From assembly GCF_018035235.1 (NCBI RefSeq), contig NZ_WPCV01000007.1, forward strand, positions 1-37,327: a stretch of DNA of 37,327 bases, given 5' to 3'. A program made the position numbers and the translations under genes. The stretch comes from Citrobacter sp. On2M. GTDB lineage: Bacteria > Pseudomonadota > Gammaproteobacteria > Enterobacterales > Enterobacteriaceae. Below, piece by piece: positions 34,057 to 37,327 of this stretch (positions within the stretch are counted from its first letter, which is position 1; every line of letters starts with the position of its first letter). Under the pieces are notes generated by a model, which saw only the letters and a list, made by a program, of their open reading frames with translations, searched no databases and had not been told where the DNA came from.

Positions 34057-35007
34057 ATGAGTATAAAAGAGCAAGCGTTAACGTCGCCTTATCTACAGTT
34101 TGATCGCAACCAGTGGGCTGCGCTTCGTGATTCCGTGCCGATGACCCTGACCGAGGAAGAAATTGCTCGTTTGAAAGGCATAAACGAAGACTTATCGCTG
34201 GAAGAAGTTGCCGAGATTTATTTGCCTCTATCGCGTTTGCTAAATTTTTACATCAGTTCGAACCTGCGGCGTCAGGCGGTGCTGGAGCAATTTTTAGGCA
34301 CCAACGGCGAGCGTATTCCTTATATCATTAGCATTGCTGGCAGTGTCGCTGTTGGCAAAAGTACGACTGCACGCGTGTTGCAGGCGCTGCTCAGTCGCTG
34401 GCCCGAGCATCGTAAGGTTGAGCTGATTACAACAGACGGTTTTCTTCATCCTAACCAGGTGCTGAAAGATCGCGGCCTTATGAAGAAGAAAGGCTTTCCG
34501 CAGTCCTATGATATGCACCGGCTGGTTAAATTCGTTTCCGATCTGAAGTCTGGCGTTCCCAACGTTACGGCGCCGGTTTATTCTCATCTGATCTATGATG
34601 TGATCCCTGATGGCGACAAAACCGTTGCCCAGCCCGATATATTAATACTCGAAGGACTCAATGTATTACAAAGCGGCATGGACTACCCTCACGATCCGCA
34701 TCATGTATTTGTTTCTGATTTTGTCGACTTTTCTATTTATGTTGATGCGCCAGAAGAATTACTCCAGACATGGTATATCAATCGCTTCCTGAAATTCCGC
34801 GAAGGGGCATTCACCAACCCAGACTCTTATTTCCATAACTATGCGAAATTGTCAGAAGATGAGGCCATCAACACGGCTACATCACTGTGGAAAGAAATTA
34901 ACTGGTTGAATTTAAAACAAAACATATTGCCAACGCGTGAGCGAGCCAGCTTGATTATGACCAAAAGCGCCAATCATGCCGTTGAGCAAGTCAGGCTGCG
35001 TAAATAA
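34057..35007 (+). CDS. coaA: Pantothenate kinase, type I
   Basis: It phosphorylates pantothenate, the controlled first step of CoA synthesis, and is inhibited by CoA. From the ATG at 34057 ([14 protein letters not shown]) it has 316 residues, as in E. coli. An in-frame ATG at 34051 would add two residues, and neither has a strong ribosome site. The P-loop GSVAVGKST lies near residue 95. It converges with birA onto a shared terminator. Confidence 0.96.
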   Translation: MSIKEQALTSPYLQFDRNQWAALRDSVPMTLTEEEIARLKGINEDLSLEEVAEIYLPLSRLLNFYISSNLRRQAVLEQFLGTNGERIPYIISIAGSVAVGKSTTARVLQALLSRWPEHRKVELITTDGFLHPNQVLKDRGLMKKKGFPQSYDMHRLVKFVSDLKSGVPNVTAPVYSHLIYDVIPDGDKTVAQPDILILEGLNVLQSGMDYPHDPHHVFVSDFVDFSIYVDAPEELLQTWYINRFLKFREGAFTNPDSYFHNYAKLSEDEAINTATSLWKEINWLNLKQNILPTRERASLIMTKSANHAVEQVRLRK

Positions 35008-35013
35008 ATAAAA

Positions 35014-35035
35014 AAGGGGAGCCTGAGCTCCCCTT
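35014..35035. terminator. Bidirectional terminator, coaA / birA
   Basis: A 9-bp stem AAGGGGAGC/GCTCCCCTT with CTGA loop, preceded by an A tract and followed by TTCTTATT, sits 6 bp after the coaA stop and just beyond the birA stop. Confidence 0.85.
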
Positions 35036-35039
35036 CTTA

Positions 35040-36002
35040 TTATTCAGCGCTTCTAAGCGATATTTCCCCGCCCATCCAGGGTTTTACCACGCCATTTTGT
35101 TCAAGCAGCAATGCACCCTGCGCATCTATTCCACGCGATATACCAAATATTTCTTTATCACCAATAATGAGTTTAACGGGACGGTCGATAAAGTTATCCA
35201 GTGCCTTCCAGCGGGACAGATATGGCGCTAACCCCTCTTGCTCAAACAGTACCAACGCAGCACGCAGCTCGCGGATCAGTCGGGCAGCCAGAGTATTACG
35301 GTCAATATTAATACCCGCTTCCTGTAGGTTAATCCAGCCTTGATTAACCACATTCTCTTCAACCCGACGCATGGACATGTTAATACCCGCGCCAATAACA
35401 ATCTGCGCGGCATCCCCCGTCTTACCGGTGAGTTCTACCAGGATCCCTGCCAGCTTACGGTCGAGCAAATAGAGATCGTTCGGCCATTTAACACGTACTT
35501 TATCCGCACCCAGATCGCGTAAAACCTCAGCCATGACAATACCAATCACCAGGCTCAGGCCAATTGCAGCAGCCGGACCTTGCTCCAGCCGCCAGAACAT
35601 CGAGAGGTATAGGTTAGCACCAAAGGGAGAGAACCATTTGCGTCCCCTGCGACCACGCCCGGCCTGCTGATATTCAGCGACGCAGGCATCTCCTGACTCA
35701 AGTTGGCTAATCCGATCCATCAGGTACTGATTGGTTGAGTCGATAACCGGCAGGACGGTAATATTTCCACCATCCAACTGAGAATGAATAAGTGATGAAT
35801 CTAATAGCTGGATAGGTTCAGGTAAGCTATATCCTTTACCAGGGACAGTAAATACATCAACACCCCAGTCACGTAGCGTCTGGACATGTTTATTGATTGC
35901 CGCACGGCTCATCCCCAGCTTTTCACCGAGTTGCTCACCGGAGTGAAATTCGCCATCGGCTAATAATGAAATAAGCGTCAGGGGGACAGTATTATCCTTC
36001 AT
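35040..36002 (-). CDS. birA: Biotin-protein ligase / biotin operon repressor
   Basis: It attaches biotin to acetyl-CoA carboxylase carrier protein and, as the biotinyl-AMP complex, represses the bio operon. It has 320 residues (E. coli 321), with an N-terminal winged HTH (22-46, [19 protein letters not shown]), adenylate loop GRGRRG (115-120), KWPNDL (171-176) and Lys182 in [10 protein letters not shown]. Its ATG overlaps the murB stop by 4 bp. Confidence 0.98.
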   Translation of the reverse strand: MKDNTVPLTLISLLADGEFHSGEQLGEKLGMSRAAINKHVQTLRDWGVDVFTVPGKGYSLPEPIQLLDSSLIHSQLDGGNITVLPVIDSTNQYLMDRISQLESGDACVAEYQQAGRGRRGRKWFSPFGANLYLSMFWRLEQGPAAAIGLSLVIGIVMAEVLRDLGADKVRVKWPNDLYLLDRKLAGILVELTGKTGDAAQIVIGAGINMSMRRVEENVVNQGWINLQEAGINIDRNTLAARLIRELRAALVLFEQEGLAPYLSRWKALDNFIDRPVKLIIGDKEIFGISRGIDAQGALLLEQNGVVKPWMGGEISLRSAE

Positions 36003-37027
36003 GCAACGATCTCCACGGCATTAACCTCACCTTGCGGGCCGATAAACCGGACTTCCGGTTCGAGCCAGACGTTGAATTTCTCACCGACTTTTTGGCGTAC
36101 GTGATGCGCAAGTTGCACCACATCCTGACTCGTAGCATGGTCTGCATTGATCAGCACTAGTGCTTGCTGCTGGTGTACCGCTGCGCCGCCAATGCGCATA
36201 CCTTTCAGCTGGCATTGATCAATAAGCCAGCCAGCAGCCAGTTTCACAGAGCCATCAGCTTGCGGGTAATGAGGTGCCGTCGGGAATTTAGCCAGAAGAT
36301 CCTGTGCAATATCTGCGCTGACAACCGGATTTTTAAAGAAACTCCCCGCATTACCGTTTACTTTTGGATCGGGCAGCTTTGTGGTGCGCATATGGCAAAC
36401 AGAATCAAAAACCTGCTGAGGCGTTACCGTTGCAGAGTCAAGACGTGTCAGGTCACCGTAAGTGAGAACAGGCTGCCAATGTTTAGCTAAACGCAGCCCA
36501 ACGGCTACAATCGCGAAACGATCCTGGTACTCATGTTTGAAGATGCTGTCACGGTAACCAAATCGGCATTCTGCAGCGCTGACACGCAGATGTTTGCCGG
36601 TCGAAAGCTCTACGCAGTCCACATATTCGCAGACGCGCTGCAGTTCCACGCCATAGGCACCAATATTTTGGATGGGGGATGAACCAACGCAACCAGGGAT
36701 CATCGCCAGATTTTCGAGGCCAGGCATGTTGTGCTCCAGAGCATAACGTACCAGCTGATGCCAGTTTTCACCCGCGCCTACGTGTAGATACCATGCGTCA
36801 GGCTTCTCTGTAACCTCGATACCTTTGATACGGTTGACGATCACCGTGCCATGGAAAGTATCAAGAAACAGGACGTTACTCCCCTCACCCAGAATCAGTA
36901 CCGGATGATGTGATGCATTGGCAGCATGCCAGGCGTTCAACAGTTGTTGCTCATTTTCAGCACAAACAATCTCGTTGGCAGACTGGTCAATGCCGAAGGT
37001 GTTCCAGGCTTTAAGGGAGTGATTCAT
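35999..37027 (-). CDS. murB: UDP-N-acetylenolpyruvoylglucosamine reductase
   Basis: This FAD- and NADPH-dependent enzyme makes UDP-MurNAc for peptidoglycan. It has 342 residues (type I), with FAD motifs LGEGSNVLF (46-54) and [17 protein letters not shown] (110-126), substrate loop FGYRDSIFK (156-164), and the catalytic Ser in NAGSFFKNP near residue 229. AGGAAAG lies before the ATG. It forms a two-gene operon with birA downstream of an rRNA operon. Confidence 0.98.
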   Translation of the reverse strand: MNHSLKAWNTFGIDQSANEIVCAENEQQLLNAWHAANASHHPVLILGEGSNVLFLDTFHGTVIVNRIKGIEVTEKPDAWYLHVGAGENWHQLVRYALEHNMPGLENLAMIPGCVGSSPIQNIGAYGVELQRVCEYVDCVELSTGKHLRVSAAECRFGYRDSIFKHEYQDRFAIVAVGLRLAKHWQPVLTYGDLTRLDSATVTPQQVFDSVCHMRTTKLPDPKVNGNAGSFFKNPVVSADIAQDLLAKFPTAPHYPQADGSVKLAAGWLIDQCQLKGMRIGGAAVHQQQALVLINADHATSQDVVQLAHHVRQKVGEKFNVWLEPEVRFIGPQGEVNAVEIVA

Positions 37028-37101
37028 AGACGCTTTCCTGATGCAAAATCGCGCTTAGTTTACCGCATATACCGCAGGATGGCTTGTGTTATGGAGGCTC
37101 A

Positions 37102-37119
37102 GGGTGTTGCTTTGCACCC
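37102..37119 (-). other. Small hairpin between rRNA terminator and murB
   Basis: GGGTG/CACCC with an 8-nt loop lies between the rRNA terminator and murB. It may be a secondary terminator or part of the murB leader. There is no T tract. Confidence 0.3.
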
Positions 37120-37172
37120 GATGGCACGCGCTGCGCCGCAGCCGGCGGATTTCACGGCGCACAGACGCAAAA

Positions 37173-37196
37173 AAGCCCATCCGGCAGGATGGGCTT
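37173..37196 (-). terminator. rRNA operon terminator
   Basis: A 10-bp stem AAGCCCATCC/GGATGGGCTT with 4-nt loop, followed on the minus strand by TTTTTTGCG, lies 14 bp after the 5S rRNA end. It ends the rightmost leftward rRNA operon. Confidence 0.88.
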
Positions 37197-37210
37197 CTTC
37201 ACTTTATTTG

Positions 37211-37327
37211 ATGCCTGGCAGTTCCCTACTCTCGCATGGGGAGACCCCACACTACCATCGGCGCTACGGCGTTTCACTTCTGAGTTCGGCATGGGGTCAG
37301 GTGGGACCACCGCGCTACAGCCGCCAG
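37211..37327 (-). rRNA. rrfB: 5S rRNA, partial (117 of about 120 nt)
   Basis: The minus strand reads CTGGCGGC...GAACTGCCAGGCAT, including conserved CCATGCCGAACTCAG and AGTAGGGAACTGCC. The first three bases are cut off by the window edge. By gene order (next to murB) it belongs to the rrnB-type operon. Confidence 0.97.

Overview
The window is a chromosomal segment of an enteric bacterium of the Enterobacteriaceae. Gene content, order and protein sequences match the E. coli/Salmonella region between two ribosomal RNA operons (rrnE side at the left, rrnB side at the right). Sequence drift from E. coli and a different thiH-rpoC interval suggest a Citrobacter- or Salmonella-like genus. I cannot name the species from the sequence alone.

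Layout, left to right. Positions 1-180 hold the P1 and P2 promoters of an rRNA operon that runs leftward out of the window. Then come purHD with a PurR operator (470-3364); the zinc envelope-stress system zraSR/zraP around a shared sigma-54 control region (3361-6785); yjaH, hupA, yjaG, nfi, hemE and nudC, all leftward (6809-11164); and rsd (11261-11749). A TPP riboswitch follows with the thiCEFSGH thiamine operon (11802-17373). From 17374 to 19475 lies an accessory interval. It holds a cspA-type cold-shock gene with a cold-box leader, an AT-rich stretch with one unrecognised small ORF, and a two-gene PTS IIB/IIA pair with no IIC partner. Next is the large leftward transcription/translation block: tRNA-Thr, Tyr, Gly, Thr, tufB, secE, nusG, rplK, rplA, rplJ, rplL, rpoB, rpoC (reading from 33666 down to 19476). 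The right end holds coaA (rightward), then birA and murB (leftward), a terminator, and the 3' part of a 5S rRNA gene that belongs to a second leftward rRNA operon.

How it works together. Most of the window is core growth machinery: RNA polymerase, the ribosomal stalk, EF-Tu, NusG, HU and the RNA polymerase-sigma regulator Rsd, with purine, haem, thiamine, CoA, biotin and peptidoglycan synthesis. Much of the regulation can be read in the DNA: PurR box, sigma-54 promoters with paired activator sites, TPP riboswitch, cold-box leader, rplKA and rplJL promoters with translational operators, the rplL-rpoB attenuator, and shared bidirectional terminators.

No prophage, insertion sequence, CRISPR array or large unknown gene cluster was found. 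The least explained DNA is 17374-19475, especially 17900-18800.
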